A DNA stretch of 64,000 nt from JAACFF01 sp963701435 (GCA_963701435.1 CAVPAL010000036.1:124001-188000); one strand, 5' to 3'; shown: positions 41,638 through 50,578, counted from the first letter of the stretch. The notes: generated from the letters alone by a model not told the origin. Made by a program: numbers and translations.

Positions 41638-43107
41638 CTATTGGCTAAAGGCTTTGTTCGCCTCGTTACAAATCGACGCTGCATAATCATCAATGCTAGT
41701 TTCACCATTCAAAACAGAAGACACAGCCGGGCCCATGATGGCATCATACTCTGGCCAATTTCCCGCCCACAGCGGGCCTTCTGTCGCCGGGTTATTCGCC
41801 AGGCCGTTCAAAAATGCCTGATTATTTTCCGGTGGTGTGAAGGTCAAGAAGGCGTCAAGCGCGTCCTGACTGACACGGCTAGGAATGTTAGCGCCCAATT
41901 CGGCGACCTGTCCCTGCACCTCGGCATCAGTTAACTGCTGGACCAGGGCCCAAGCTTCTTCAGGGTGTTCCGTGTTGGCATTAACAACATAAGCACCCCA
42001 GAAGAGCCAGTTACTGGGTCCGGCCGGGCCATCAGGCAATTCAACCACATCCCAATTGAAGTTTGCGCTAGAGCGTGTGCCAGGCGTTGCCCAACGGCCG
42101 TTCTGGAACATACCAACCTTGCCAGCCAGGAAGGGTGGTTCGCTGTCTTCACCGTAAGGTACCGCAACATCAAATTCTTGATAAATACGCTGCTCAAACT
42201 CAAGGCCTGCCAGCGATTCCGGCGTGTCCAAGGCACAAGCTGTGCGATCTTCATTGAAAAATCCACCGCCGGAAGCATTGATCCAATATCCGTAGGGTCC
42301 CCACCAGGCGTTTTGGCCATAGCCAAAAATATCATCACCGAGACCGTCAATAGCTGATGCTACCTCCACGAATGAATCCCAGTTCCATTCACCATTGACT
42401 GCCAATTCACGCGGGTCCGGGGCGCCTGATTCCGCCAACAAGTCCAGGTTCAGATAGAGCGCAAATGCAGATACGTCACGTGGGAGACCCCACAATGCTT
42501 CACCACTGTTATTCGTTTCAGGATTAAACGTCAGATGGAACATAGGGCCAGGGTAGAATGCATCATCGCTGTAACCCTCAGTCGCGTCTGCCATCTCACG
42601 CAAATCCATGATGAGGCCACGAGTCGCAAAATCAGCCACATCCGTACCTGGAATCCAGAAGACATCGGGGGCTGTACCTGCAGCCAACTCTGTTTTCAGC
42701 ACATCTTGATAACTGGAGGTTTCGCTGCCACCAGCCTCATACTCCAGCGTTATGCCTTCAAGTTGTTCCGTTAACTGATCGCTTACCGATTGATATACAT
42801 CAATTTCTGCCTGATTGTCAGGGCGGGTGCGCCAGCGTAAGGTTACATCTTCGGCCATTTCTTCGACCGGCGCTGCTTCTTCGACCGGCGCTGCTTCTTC
42901 GACCGGCGCTGCTTCTTCGACCGGCGCTGCTTCTTCGACCGGCGCTGCTTCTTCGACCGGCGCTGCTTCTTCGACCGGCGCTGCTTCTTCGACCGGCGCT
43001 GCTTCTTCAGCCGGCGCTGCTTCTTCAGGCGCTGCACCACCGCAGGCAACCAATAACAATCCTAAAGTTAATAATATAACAAAGAGAATCGAGAGTTTTT
43101 TGTTCAT
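41638..43107 (-). CDS. Extracellular sugar-binding lipoprotein of an ABC transporter
   Basis: 489 aa. Signal peptide with lipobox LLVACGG after 'MNKKLSILFVILLTLGL'; the mature Cys is followed by a flexible Glu/Ala/Pro-rich linker with eight consecutive EEAAPV units, then a family 1 solute-binding protein domain ('LAAGTAPDVFWIPGTDVADF' and 'NGRWATPGTRSS'). Start at 43107 is set by GGAGGAG nine bases upstream. Linked to two permeases and lacZ and to a LacI regulator upstream, so it probably captures a beta-galactoside or oligosaccharide. Confidence 0.94.
   Translation of the reverse strand: MNKKLSILFVILLTLGLLLVACGGAAPEEAAPAEEAAPVEEAAPVEEAAPVEEAAPVEEAAPVEEAAPVEEAAPVEEAAPVEEMAEDVTLRWRTRPDNQAEIDVYQSVSDQLTEQLEGITLEYEAGGSETSSYQDVLKTELAAGTAPDVFWIPGTDVADFATRGLIMDLREMADATEGYSDDAFYPGPMFHLTFNPETNNSGEALWGLPRDVSAFALYLNLDLLAESGAPDPRELAVNGEWNWDSFVEVASAIDGLGDDIFGYGQNAWWGPYGYWINASGGGFFNEDRTACALDTPESLAGLEFEQRIYQEFDVAVPYGEDSEPPFLAGKVGMFQNGRWATPGTRSSANFNWDVVELPDGPAGPSNWLFWGAYVVNANTEHPEEAWALVQQLTDAEVQGQVAELGANIPSRVSQDALDAFLTFTPPENNQAFLNGLANNPATEGPLWAGNWPEYDAIMGPAVSSVLNGETSIDDYAASICNEANKAFSQ
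42863..43018. repeat. 18-bp coding tandem repeat, 8 units plus one variant
   Basis: The unit GACCGGCGCTGCTTCTTC recurs at 42865, 42883, 42901, 42919, 42937, 42955, 42973 and 42991, then as AGCCGG... at 43009. It encodes the EEAAPV linker of the solute-binding lipoprotein in frame; length changes would lengthen or shorten the tether without breaking the frame. Confidence 0.95.
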
Positions 43108-43142
43108 GATTTGTAATCTCCTCCATGAAAAAGTTGTCATTT

Positions 43143-43258
43143 AAGTAATCGGCAACAAGTTTTTAAAATTAGAATCGCTTTAGACGTTGCCGATTCCTCA
43201 AGGAAACCGCAGTTCAAGTCCTTTGGCAGTTCGAATAGTTTCTGCGGTTTACCTAAAA
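43143..43258 (+). repeat. Complete AGGTAA/TTACCT double-hairpin element
   Basis: Hairpin 1: AATCGGCAAC (43147-43156) with GTTGCCGATT (43186-43195). Linker CCTCAAGG (43196-43203). Hairpin 2: AAACCGCAG (43204-43212) with CTGCGGTTT (43242-43250), then ACCTAAA. It lies upstream of the solute-binding protein gene. The rest of the gap to 43451 holds a strong but apparently unused ribosome site (AAGGAGG on the minus strand near 43345-43352) and no gene. Confidence 0.9.
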
Positions 43259-43451
43259 GCGATCATTTTGACGTTGAAGATAGTTGGACCATTTCAACAG
43301 GACGGGTTCTTTATCTTGTTTCAACGAATTATTTTTATCAGGGACACCTCCTTTTGTTTAAGCGTTTCACCATCAGCACGCCAGCCAATCAGCCAATTTA
43401 CAAGTTATTTACCAGAGCCTTCTGAAGCAAAAACAATGTGTGCATCACTCC

Positions 43452-44465
43452 TTATTTAGGTTGGTAAACGGCCGTTGACCGACGTACAACAATGTCAGCA
43501 ACCAAGCGCAGGTTGCGCCGTGGCGCTTCAGGCTGTTCGAGGGTCCGGATAAGTAAGCGTGCCGCTTCACGGCCGATACGCAGAAAATCTTGTTTGAATG
43601 TGGTCAATGGTGGCTCGAAGTAAGCTGCCAGGGGAATGTCGTCGATGCCGATGACGGACAGGTCGCGTGGAATTTCCAGCCCAAGATCACGAGCCGCACG
43701 CATTGTTCCCACGGCCATCAGATCGTTTTGGGCGAAAATGGCATTGGGTAAACAGCCGTATTCGGCAAACGCCATCAAGGCATCGTATCCTGACTTTGCC
43801 GACCAATCGCCTTCGATGACCCACTCGGGATTGGGCTGCAAAACGGCCGTTTCCAAAGCCCGTTCATAGCCCGCACAACGATCCTGCGAACAATCCTCTG
43901 CCAGCGGGCCGGTAATCAAAGCAATCTCGCGATGTCCCAATTCCAGCAGATGCTGTGTGGCCCGAAATGCCGCCATTTCATCATCCAGCGCCACCGAATT
44001 CGTACCGCCTTCGCGCGGCCGTGCGCCGGCAAAAACCAGGGGGAAATCAGCGGGCAGGTGGGTAAAGCGTGAATCTTGATAGGGATTGATCACCATCAAC
44101 CCCTCAACGCGGCGGCTGATCACCAATTCATCAATCAATGCACAAAAGGTGTCTGAATCTTCAGCTGAGGCAGACAAAAGAAAAAAGCCATGTTCGCGCA
44201 CTTCAAGCTCGGCGCCATGAATCAGGCTGGCAAAAGTATAGTCAGTGAGATTGGGGGCAATGCAAGCCAAAATACCGCTGCGCCCTTTGGCCATTGATTG
44301 CGCCAGCGCGTTGGGACGATAACCAAGCGTTGTAATCGCTGCTTCAACGCGCGCCCGCGTTTCCGGCAAAACGCGTTCACTGTCGTTAATCACGCGTGAA
44401 ACAGTTTGGTGGGAAACACCGGCATGGGCAGCAACATCTCGAATGGTTATGCGAGCCTTGGTCAT
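43452..44465 (-). CDS. LacI-family transcriptional regulator
   Basis: 337 aa. N-terminal HTH 'TIRDVAAHAGVSHQTVSRVI' with hinge helix 'RPNALAQSMAKGRSG', then a periplasmic-binding-protein-like sugar sensor ('NAIFAQNDLMAVGTMRAARD', 'LSVIGIDDIPLAAYFEPPLT'). It is collinear with and upstream of the sugar-binding lipoprotein, permeases and lacZ, so it probably represses them in the absence of galactoside. A 34-bp near-perfect palindrome 87 bp upstream of its start is a likely operator, indicating autoregulation. Confidence 0.94.
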   Translation of the reverse strand: MTKARITIRDVAAHAGVSHQTVSRVINDSERVLPETRARVEAAITTLGYRPNALAQSMAKGRSGILACIAPNLTDYTFASLIHGAELEVREHGFFLLSASAEDSDTFCALIDELVISRRVEGLMVINPYQDSRFTHLPADFPLVFAGARPREGGTNSVALDDEMAAFRATQHLLELGHREIALITGPLAEDCSQDRCAGYERALETAVLQPNPEWVIEGDWSAKSGYDALMAFAEYGCLPNAIFAQNDLMAVGTMRAARDLGLEIPRDLSVIGIDDIPLAAYFEPPLTTFKQDFLRIGREAARLLIRTLEQPEAPRRNLRLVADIVVRRSTAVYQPK

Positions 44466-44551
44466 CCTTTCTCTTTCTCAAATAGTTGGATACAGCGTAT
44501 TGTATATCATGCTATAGCCAATGGGAACGTTTTGCAGCCCGCTGCAATGCG

Positions 44552-44585
44552 CTTATGTTACCGGTCATGTGACCGGTAACATAAG
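44552..44585. promoter_or_regulatory. 34-bp palindromic operator upstream of the LacI gene
   Basis: CTTATGTTACCGGTCA (44552-44567), spacer TG, TGACCGGTAACATAAG (44570-44585): 16-bp perfect arms. Each arm contains a TTACCGGTCA-like core with central CCGG/CpG, resembling a LacI-family half-operator pair. I did not find another copy near the sugar-transport genes. Confidence 0.8.
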
Positions 44586-44608
44586 TTTACTATGAGAAGC
44601 AAAGTCTG

Positions 44609-46003
44609 TCAAGACCCAATCCGGCCATTTGCCGCTGGCTGAATAAATTTTCGCTGGCGCGCCCGCCATTTTTGCAACGTTCGATCCGTAACACCTAATT
44701 TCCTGGCGGCGCGCTGCAAATTGCCGTCTTCTTCATCCACAACAATTTGAATCGTGATTTCTTCCACGGTACGGCCGATATGTTTGAGTTCCGCGCCGGC
44801 TGCCAATGCACGCCGCACAACCTGTTCAACCGCAGCATCACACCAACTGCGCAGCTCTGCGTCCGAGTCAGGTCGTTCATCTGATGGAATATCACCGACC
44901 GTGACGGAACCCTTTCCCACATGTCGTGTGGCAATTCGAAAGACCAGGTTTTTGAGATCGCGCACGTTACCCGGATAATCACGCATCAGAAAATACCTGC
45001 GCACTTTCTCATCCAAATTGAGCGGCTTTTCCCCAGAACGCGCCTGGGCGAGAAAATGCTCCACCAGTGGAATAATATCATCAACACGCTCACGTAATGG
45101 GGGCAGCTCAATCACCCAACTGGCAATACGGTAATATAAATCGCGCCGAAATTTGCCATTCGCTTGTTCCGAGAACAGATCACGATTTGTCGCACATATC
45201 AGTCGAAAATCAGATTCGCGCCAGGTATTGCTTCCAACCCGCTTGTAGGTATGTTCTTGCAAAACACGCAGTAATTGCACTTGCAGGCTCAGCGGCAGCT
45301 CTCCGACTTCATCCAAAAACAAAGTCCCGCGATCAGCCAGAGTAAAAGCGCCATCTCTGGCCGCAACTGCGCCGGTAAATGCGCCGCGTTCATGGCCGAA
45401 CAACTCGCTGCCCGACAATTCCGGCACAATGGTTGTGCAGTCCAGGACGACTAATTCATGCTCTTTTCGCTGCGAATCCAAAGTGTGCACAAGGCGAGCA
45501 GCCAATTCCTTCCCGGTTCCCGTTTCACCCATAAAAAGTACCGGCGCATCGGTGAAACAGGCAACCTCAATGATGCGGCGTAACACGGATCGCCAGACAT
45601 GGCTCTGGCCGATCAGATTATTGCGTACTAAAGATGACGCCGCCAAATTATCTATTTCGCGCCACCGCATCACCCGCGTGGAGATAACACTGCCAGGATC
45701 CGACATTTCATCCCAAAACAGAACGTCTGATGCGCCTGCGTCTAATAATTGCCACACATTATCATCATTAAATTCGGCGGCATTTGTTGCAAGAGCCAGA
45801 ATACGTTCAGTCCCATTATTGCTTACTTTATGTACAAAATCGCATACCTCATTTGTGTAACTATCCAAAATAATGATCCCGGGGCCAGATGCGGCATCTT
45901 CGTTAAGAATATTTACGTTTATCCCAGCCTGATTGAGGCAGTTGATAATCTCTTTTAGATCGCCATTTGCACAGAAGGAATAGAGCCAAATGTGTAAAGC
46001 CAT
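44609..46003 (-). CDS. Sigma-54-dependent enhancer-binding protein (AAA+, Fis HTH)
   Basis: 464 aa. Residues 1-115 are a degenerate receiver-like domain ('GIIILDSYTNEV', 'LLDAGASDVLFWDE'). The AAA+ core (about 128-370) has Walker A 'GETGTGKELAA', the sigma-54 contact loop GAFTGA ('HERGAFTGAVAARDGAF'), Walker B 'GTLFLDEVGELP' and the R-finger 'FRRDLYYRI'. A C-terminal HTH ('GNLQRAARKLGVTDRTLQKW') binds upstream sites. AGGAGA precedes the ATG. It is 140 bp downstream of rpoN on the same strand and is the obvious activator for the sigma-54 promoter at 59660. Whether the receiver-like domain is phosphorylated is unclear. Confidence 0.94.
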   Translation of the reverse strand: MALHIWLYSFCANGDLKEIINCLNQAGINVNILNEDAASGPGIIILDSYTNEVCDFVHKVSNNGTERILALATNAAEFNDDNVWQLLDAGASDVLFWDEMSDPGSVISTRVMRWREIDNLAASSLVRNNLIGQSHVWRSVLRRIIEVACFTDAPVLFMGETGTGKELAARLVHTLDSQRKEHELVVLDCTTIVPELSGSELFGHERGAFTGAVAARDGAFTLADRGTLFLDEVGELPLSLQVQLLRVLQEHTYKRVGSNTWRESDFRLICATNRDLFSEQANGKFRRDLYYRIASWVIELPPLRERVDDIIPLVEHFLAQARSGEKPLNLDEKVRRYFLMRDYPGNVRDLKNLVFRIATRHVGKGSVTVGDIPSDERPDSDAELRSWCDAAVEQVVRRALAAGAELKHIGRTVEEITIQIVVDEEDGNLQRAARKLGVTDRTLQKWRARQRKFIQPAANGRIGS

Positions 46004-46039
46004 AAATTATTCTCCTAAACTCAATAGATCAAGATTTTC

Positions 46040-46097
46040 GACACGAATGGCACAAATGACACGAATAGCAAGTACTAAATTCGTGAGATTCGTGTCA
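46040..46097. repeat. CACGAAT repeat cluster between rpoN and its activator gene
   Basis: CACGAATGGCACAAATGACACGAAT is followed by ATTCGTGAGATTCGTGTC, giving direct repeats of (G)ACACGAAT and an inverted arm ATTCGTGTC (last arm ends near 46096). It lies upstream of the enhancer-binding protein gene and could be its operator; similar word repeats are also common as neutral intergenic repeats. Confidence 0.5.
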
Positions 46098-46143
46098 GAT
46101 TTTGGATCTACAGAAACTATGAGACTGTACGAATCCATCAATA

Positions 46144-47472
46144 TCAACTCACTTGCTGAATACTTGTGCGCTGCCGGAGATGGCTGGGGGGGATTTTCAT
46201 TTGCCGCCGGTATTTTGTTATGGTTCTACGCGCCAGGTTCAATCCCATCGATCTCAAACGATTCGCGATCTCTTGATCGCTCAGCGACCCGATAGAGCTT
46301 GCCAGAATGTGACGCATTGATTCCTTTGCCGCCAGGGTATGATCAAAGAAATCAGTGAGCAGAATGAAACGGCCGTTTGGCAATTGAACTATCTTGCTGC
46401 GAATGGCCCGGCTTACGGTTGACTCGTGCAGCCCAAGCTCCTCGGCGACAGCAACACGTGTCAAGGGCTTATGATGCAGCGGGCCAAACTCAAGATAATC
46501 CTGCTGCAAAGCAATGATATGGTCACCAATGCGCTGCAAGGTGACCCACCGCTGCTGGACGGCGGCAATAAACGCATTAGCGCGCATAATGTGATCTTGT
46601 ATCCACTCCTGGTCCTCCGAAGAAACAGCAATTGCGCTGGAACCTACTCGTGCGGTTTTGAAATTTTTGCTTATCCGCAGTTGTAACAGATCGCTGGCAG
46701 GGTATTCAACCGTGTACTTAAACCTATTTCCGGCAACTTGTTTATTTATAATCAGATCGGCGCGCCAGACCATGTCCTCTCGCAGTGAAGCATCTTCAAG
46801 CAGCAGCAAAGGATAGGGATAGAGGTTTTTCACAATAAAACTTTGCGCCTGAATTACATCCTCTTCAGATATATGCAGTTTACGTGCTGCCTGCTTCCAA
46901 TTTTGGCCGGCAAATTCATCCCAGGTTTCTGTCAACAAGCGTCGAGAAACAAAGCAATCTATACCCTGAGATTCAAGGTGGGCGCTTTGAATCAGCAAAC
47001 ATTCCTGCAAATTACGCGCGCCAATTCCTGGCGGTTCCAACTGATGCAAGATACCAACAACACGTTCAATAGATTCGACTGAGGCGCCAAATTCTTTTGC
47101 AAGTTCCTGTGAAGATGCTTTCAGATAACCATACTCATCGAGCGAGTGCAATAAAAATACAACCATTTCAATATCACACCGGTCAGCCATCAACATTGCC
47201 CGTCCGGCCAGCCGGTCAAGAGCAGACCGGGAAGCAGGTATATTTTCCAGCAGGTCATCCGGTCCGGCGGCAGCCGTCAGGTTTCCTGCACGCCCGATCC
47301 CCTTTCCCGGGCTCTGTTTATTCGCTCCAGACAACTCCAAGGCAGGATTTCTGTTCATTTCATGAGCGATAATCCTTTCCAGTTCCGTTATTGACGCTTG
47401 TAAAAGTTTGCTGGTCATCACTAGCTGCGGAGTAACTTTGAACTGCATTTTTTGTGCAAGTTTAGTTTTCAT
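46144..47472 (-). CDS. rpoN: RNA polymerase sigma-54 factor
   Basis: 442 aa. Region I is glutamine-poor but recognisable ('LAQKMQFKVTPQLVMTSKLL' then 'QASITELERIIAHEMNRNPA'). The core-binding region ('LHQLEPPGIGARNLQECLLI') and the HTH/RpoN-box region ('RVAVAEELGLHESTVSRAIR', ending 'GLNLARRTITKYRRQMKIP') are all present. AAGGAA lies before the ATG at 47472; the longer frame is ignored. RpoN is patchy in Chloroflexota as I recall. Directly followed by an enhancer-binding protein gene. Confidence 0.96.
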   Translation of the reverse strand: MKTKLAQKMQFKVTPQLVMTSKLLQASITELERIIAHEMNRNPALELSGANKQSPGKGIGRAGNLTAAAGPDDLLENIPASRSALDRLAGRAMLMADRCDIEMVVFLLHSLDEYGYLKASSQELAKEFGASVESIERVVGILHQLEPPGIGARNLQECLLIQSAHLESQGIDCFVSRRLLTETWDEFAGQNWKQAARKLHISEEDVIQAQSFIVKNLYPYPLLLLEDASLREDMVWRADLIINKQVAGNRFKYTVEYPASDLLQLRISKNFKTARVGSSAIAVSSEDQEWIQDHIMRANAFIAAVQQRWVTLQRIGDHIIALQQDYLEFGPLHHKPLTRVAVAEELGLHESTVSRAIRSKIVQLPNGRFILLTDFFDHTLAAKESMRHILASSIGSLSDQEIANRLRSMGLNLARRTITKYRRQMKIPPSHLRQRTSIQQVS

Positions 47473-47657
47473 ATTTCTTTCCTTAGGAGCCGGGACCACG
47501 GGTGATGCAATTATTACAAGCCGGCTATGCTTTTCATTGTGGACGATTGAGATGGGAATAATGTTGTTGGCGCTGCTGTGAAAATGTGCGTGAAGGTCGA
47601 AGAAATGGTGTCTGACAATATGATGTATTATACAGTTTAAGCAATTTGATTCTAATG

Positions 47658-48518
47658 TCAAAGGTTATTTTGCGGCGTGTGCGGGTCAATCCATGGATCA
47701 GCGATAACTTGTCCATCGTATGGAAACGGTTCATTGTTATGACGCTGTCGATAGTTGCGAACCGGATGGCGTATCGTCTCCAGCGATTTCATCGGCCCAA
47801 TCAGCCGCAGAAATGTGTCGCCTAATATGAGTTTTTCTTGTGAGGCAGGCAGCCCAAGCGCACGCACCTTAGCTAATTCGAGACCCGGATGAAGCCAGGG
47901 GCCGTCGGAACCAAACAATATTTTGTGGGGGCCGGCTCGCTGCACAGCCTGCGCCAATAAATCAAAACGACGCACGCCGGAAGTGTCGGTGAAAATATTT
48001 TGCCAGCGGGAAAGCGGGTCAATAAAGGCTTGCTGCGCGCGCCAATCGTCGGCAAAACTGCCCAGGTGAGGGATGATAAAATTGACCTCATTTTGATATT
48101 CGGTCGCCAATAGTTCAATAACCGATACCTCACCCATGACGTCATAAAGTACAGGCAGCGCAAAGGCGCGCGCTGTTTCACATATCTCGCGGGTGATACG
48201 GCCGTCATAACGGTGTACTTTAATGCCCACAAAACCAAAACGCTCAACAGCTTCCTGCACCAACTGTGCCACCCGACCCCGGTCGCGCTGCGGATGAATA
48301 AAGGCGAAGCCGTAAAAACGATCCGGCCGGGCGCTGACAATTTGCCCCACCTGGCGATTGGCGGCGGCATAATCGGAATGGAACGGCGCAAAAAGGACGG
48401 TTCGATGAATGCCCGCCGCCTTTGCGCGGCGCATATATTTTCTCAGTGGCGCCGCCGTATCCCACGGGCCGGTTAAACCATCCCCTTTACCGGCATGACA
48501 ATGACAATCAATAATCAT
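47658..48518 (-). CDS. Amidohydrolase-family (Amidohydro_2) metal-dependent hydrolase
   Basis: 286 aa. 'MIIDCHCHAGKGDG' gives the HxH metal pair; 'FAFIHPQRD', 'GIKVHRY', 'NFIIPHLGSFADD' and 'KILFGSDGPW' (final Asp) follow as in TIM-barrel amidohydrolases of the Amidohydro_2 type. The last ~40 residues are polar and unusual. The start overlaps the M20 peptidase stop by 11 bp, so the two are translationally coupled. Substrate unknown. Confidence 0.88.
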   Translation of the reverse strand: MIIDCHCHAGKGDGLTGPWDTAAPLRKYMRRAKAAGIHRTVLFAPFHSDYAAANRQVGQIVSARPDRFYGFAFIHPQRDRGRVAQLVQEAVERFGFVGIKVHRYDGRITREICETARAFALPVLYDVMGEVSVIELLATEYQNEVNFIIPHLGSFADDWRAQQAFIDPLSRWQNIFTDTSGVRRFDLLAQAVQRAGPHKILFGSDGPWLHPGLELAKVRALGLPASQEKLILGDTFLRLIGPMKSLETIRHPVRNYRQRHNNEPFPYDGQVIADPWIDPHTPQNNL

Positions 48519-49938
48519 ATGAGCTCTCCATTCGGGATCGATTGACTACGGCAGATTTTGACCGCATCCGTTTACCTACCTCGTCAAGAAAGTAGATAGA
48601 TGTTTTTATAGCCTTAAAAAAGGTCGGTAAATGAAATCGCTCATTAGGCCCATGTAAATTGTCGTCAGGTAAGCCGAAACCCATCAACACCGTTGGAATC
48701 CCTAGTTTTTCTTGCAACATGTTAACGACTGGAATGGTGCCGCCGGAGCGCAAATAGACGGGCTTAACCTCAAAGCTACGTTCATAGGCAACGGCCGCTG
48801 CCTGCACAGCCGGATGTTGGCGATCGACCAGCGCCGGTTGGGCTGTTAACTGTTTGCGTATCCGGCTGCGAACCGTTGGCGGCGTCATTGTCGCCACATG
48901 GGTGCGGAAAAGGTGTTCAATTTCTGCCGGATCCTGGTCAGGTACCAGGCGAAAGTTAAGTTTGGCCACTGCGCGGGCGGGGATAACCGACTTGGGTCCA
49001 GCGCCCTGATAGCCACCGACAATACCGGTTACTGCCAGCGACGGCCGTATCGTAGCCCGCTCATAAAGGGTATAGTCCTGTTCGCCCCACGGACGGCGGC
49101 TGCCGGCATTTTGCATGATTTTGCTGTCTGCCGGGCCATTAAGGGCCATGAAGCGGCGTTCGGCTGCCGGCCATGTGCGTACTTTGTCATAGAAACCGGG
49201 GATGGTGATACGGCCGTTGCCGTCATGCAATTTTGCTACCATCTCACACAGCGCCTGCAGCGGATTATGCACCACACCGCCAAAGGTGCCGGAGTGCAAA
49301 TCTCGTTTTGGGCCACGTACCTCCAGTTCAAGACTGAGAGCGCCGCGCAGACCATAAGTAATAGCCGGCTGATTCGGCCCCAACATTGCCATATCAGACA
49401 CAACCGCCACATCTGCCTGCAGCATCTTTCTATGTCGTTCCAAAAAGGCGGGCAGATTGGGACTGCCAATTTCCTCTTCACCTTCAAACAAACACTTCAC
49501 ATTCACCGGCAGCTCCCCTACTGTTTTTAGATACGCTTCCAGCGCCTTAATATGGGCGAACAACTGCCCTTTGTTGTCGGATGCGCCACGGCCGTATAGG
49601 TAACCGCCACGCACAACTGGCTGGAATGGCGGCGAGCGCCATTCACTAAGCGGATCGGCCGGCTGCACATCATAATGGCCGTAAATCAACACCGTCGGCC
49701 GTTCGTGATGCTGGACCCCTTCAGTATAAACGATGGGATGCCCCGCCGTGGGAATCACCTCGCTGCGCCGTAAACCAACACCTCGCAGGTGATCGGCCAG
49801 CCAGGCGGCGCACTGTCTGAGATAGGCCTCATGCGCCGCCTGCACACTGATGCTGGTAAAGCGCACAAACTCGACCAGCTCGCCGACAAAGCGAGTGTGG
49901 TTCTGGTTGGCGTAGCTAAAGACTTGCGTTTCTAGCAT
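48508..49938 (-). CDS. M20-family metallopeptidase (dipeptidase type)
   Basis: 476 aa. Metal ligands in 'VLIYGHYDVQPADP', 'YGRGASDNKGQL', catalytic/metal Glu pair 'FEGEEEIGSPNL', dimerisation domain inserted (about 205-370, 'KRDLHSGTFGGVVHNP'), and terminal 'DDNLHGPNERFHLPTF' His ligand. This is the ArgE/DapE/CNDP-like branch acting on di- or short peptides. With the amidohydrolase it lies between rpoN and the sigma-54-headed cluster, same strand. Possibly recycles peptide products of that cluster (inference). Confidence 0.93.
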   Translation of the reverse strand: MLETQVFSYANQNHTRFVGELVEFVRFTSISVQAAHEAYLRQCAAWLADHLRGVGLRRSEVIPTAGHPIVYTEGVQHHERPTVLIYGHYDVQPADPLSEWRSPPFQPVVRGGYLYGRGASDNKGQLFAHIKALEAYLKTVGELPVNVKCLFEGEEEIGSPNLPAFLERHRKMLQADVAVVSDMAMLGPNQPAITYGLRGALSLELEVRGPKRDLHSGTFGGVVHNPLQALCEMVAKLHDGNGRITIPGFYDKVRTWPAAERRFMALNGPADSKIMQNAGSRRPWGEQDYTLYERATIRPSLAVTGIVGGYQGAGPKSVIPARAVAKLNFRLVPDQDPAEIEHLFRTHVATMTPPTVRSRIRKQLTAQPALVDRQHPAVQAAAVAYERSFEVKPVYLRSGGTIPVVNMLQEKLGIPTVLMGFGLPDDNLHGPNERFHLPTFFKAIKTSIYFLDEVGKRMRSKSAVVNRSRMESSYDY

Positions 49939-50030
49939 TCTTCAGCTCCTTCAGCACCCAATAGGCTGATTAACCTGTTGCTATTTCTTAATCGCATTAT
50001 CACTTGATGGTCATGATAATTAGCCAAAAG

Positions 50031-50564
50031 CTAGCCGTTAGGGCACGACACTTTCCATCCCACAATTAACCGGCCGCCACTTGGTTTGGGTCCCAGGTCT
50101 TTTTTGACAGGCGGCAAGAACATCAATCCAAAGCCTCCTCCCGGTCCCATATAGTCTCGGTAAAGAGGACCACCCCAACGAGGCAAGAACTGACGAGTGG
50201 CAAGACCATTGCCTGTTTTGCTGAGGTACATGGCGTTTGCGGGATGATTGCTGATCTGACGACTGTACTCTTTAGTCTTGACATCTTTTATTCCGCTGCG
50301 CTTCAGCGTGCGCCATGCAACCTTGGTCAAATTATCTCCTTTGCGCGGTCGATACCATAGGCCCTCTTCACAATAAATTTCCCCGGCACCCAAAATCATT
50401 GCGCATTCTCCAGGACCAGGAAGAGATCGAGGCGATGGGCAGGGAACTCCAGGAGGTACTTCCAATTCGAGTGTTTCGAATTTATCAGCAGACCATTCCC
50501 ACTCCCATTCAGGCTCATATTCAATATTGCCCAGCTGCGAGGAAGGTCTATGTTTCTTGTTCAT
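50031..50564 (-). CDS. Unrecognised secreted-cargo-like protein with acidic-aromatic N-terminus
   Basis: 177 aa from the ATG at 50564 (third of three consecutive ATGs; AAGGAG six bases before it). Residues ~13-40 are alternating Glu and aromatic residues ('NIEYEPEWEWEWSADKFETL'), like the N-terminus of the first gene of the block. A middle part 'EGLWYRPRKGDNLTKVAWRT' recalls a LysM-type repeat opening but the rest does not fit well. The C-terminal part is Gly/Pro-rich ('YMGPGGGFGLMFLPPVKKDL'). No signal peptide. Last gene of the sigma-54-headed block. Function unknown. Confidence 0.75.
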   Translation of the reverse strand: MNKKHRPSSQLGNIEYEPEWEWEWSADKFETLELEVPPGVPCPSPRSLPGPGECAMILGAGEIYCEEGLWYRPRKGDNLTKVAWRTLKRSGIKDVKTKEYSRQISNHPANAMYLSKTGNGLATRQFLPRWGGPLYRDYMGPGGGFGLMFLPPVKKDLGPKPSGGRLIVGWKVSCPNG

Positions 50565-50578
50565 CATCATCTCCTTTA

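Noticed and set aside
42815..43144. Plus-strand frame with SSTGAA repeats and a minus-strand frame with KKQRRS repeats
   Set aside because: Both are other-frame readings of the EEAAPV-coding repeat of the lipoprotein gene.
46144..47661. Longer 505-aa form of RpoN
   Set aside because: The 63 extra residues are not homologous to RpoN and the ATG at 47472 has a ribosome site.
50198..50212. Sigma-54-like word TGGCAAGACCATTGC on the plus strand
   Set aside because: It lies inside a minus-strand gene, points away from any downstream plus-strand gene, and deviates from the consensus at two positions.
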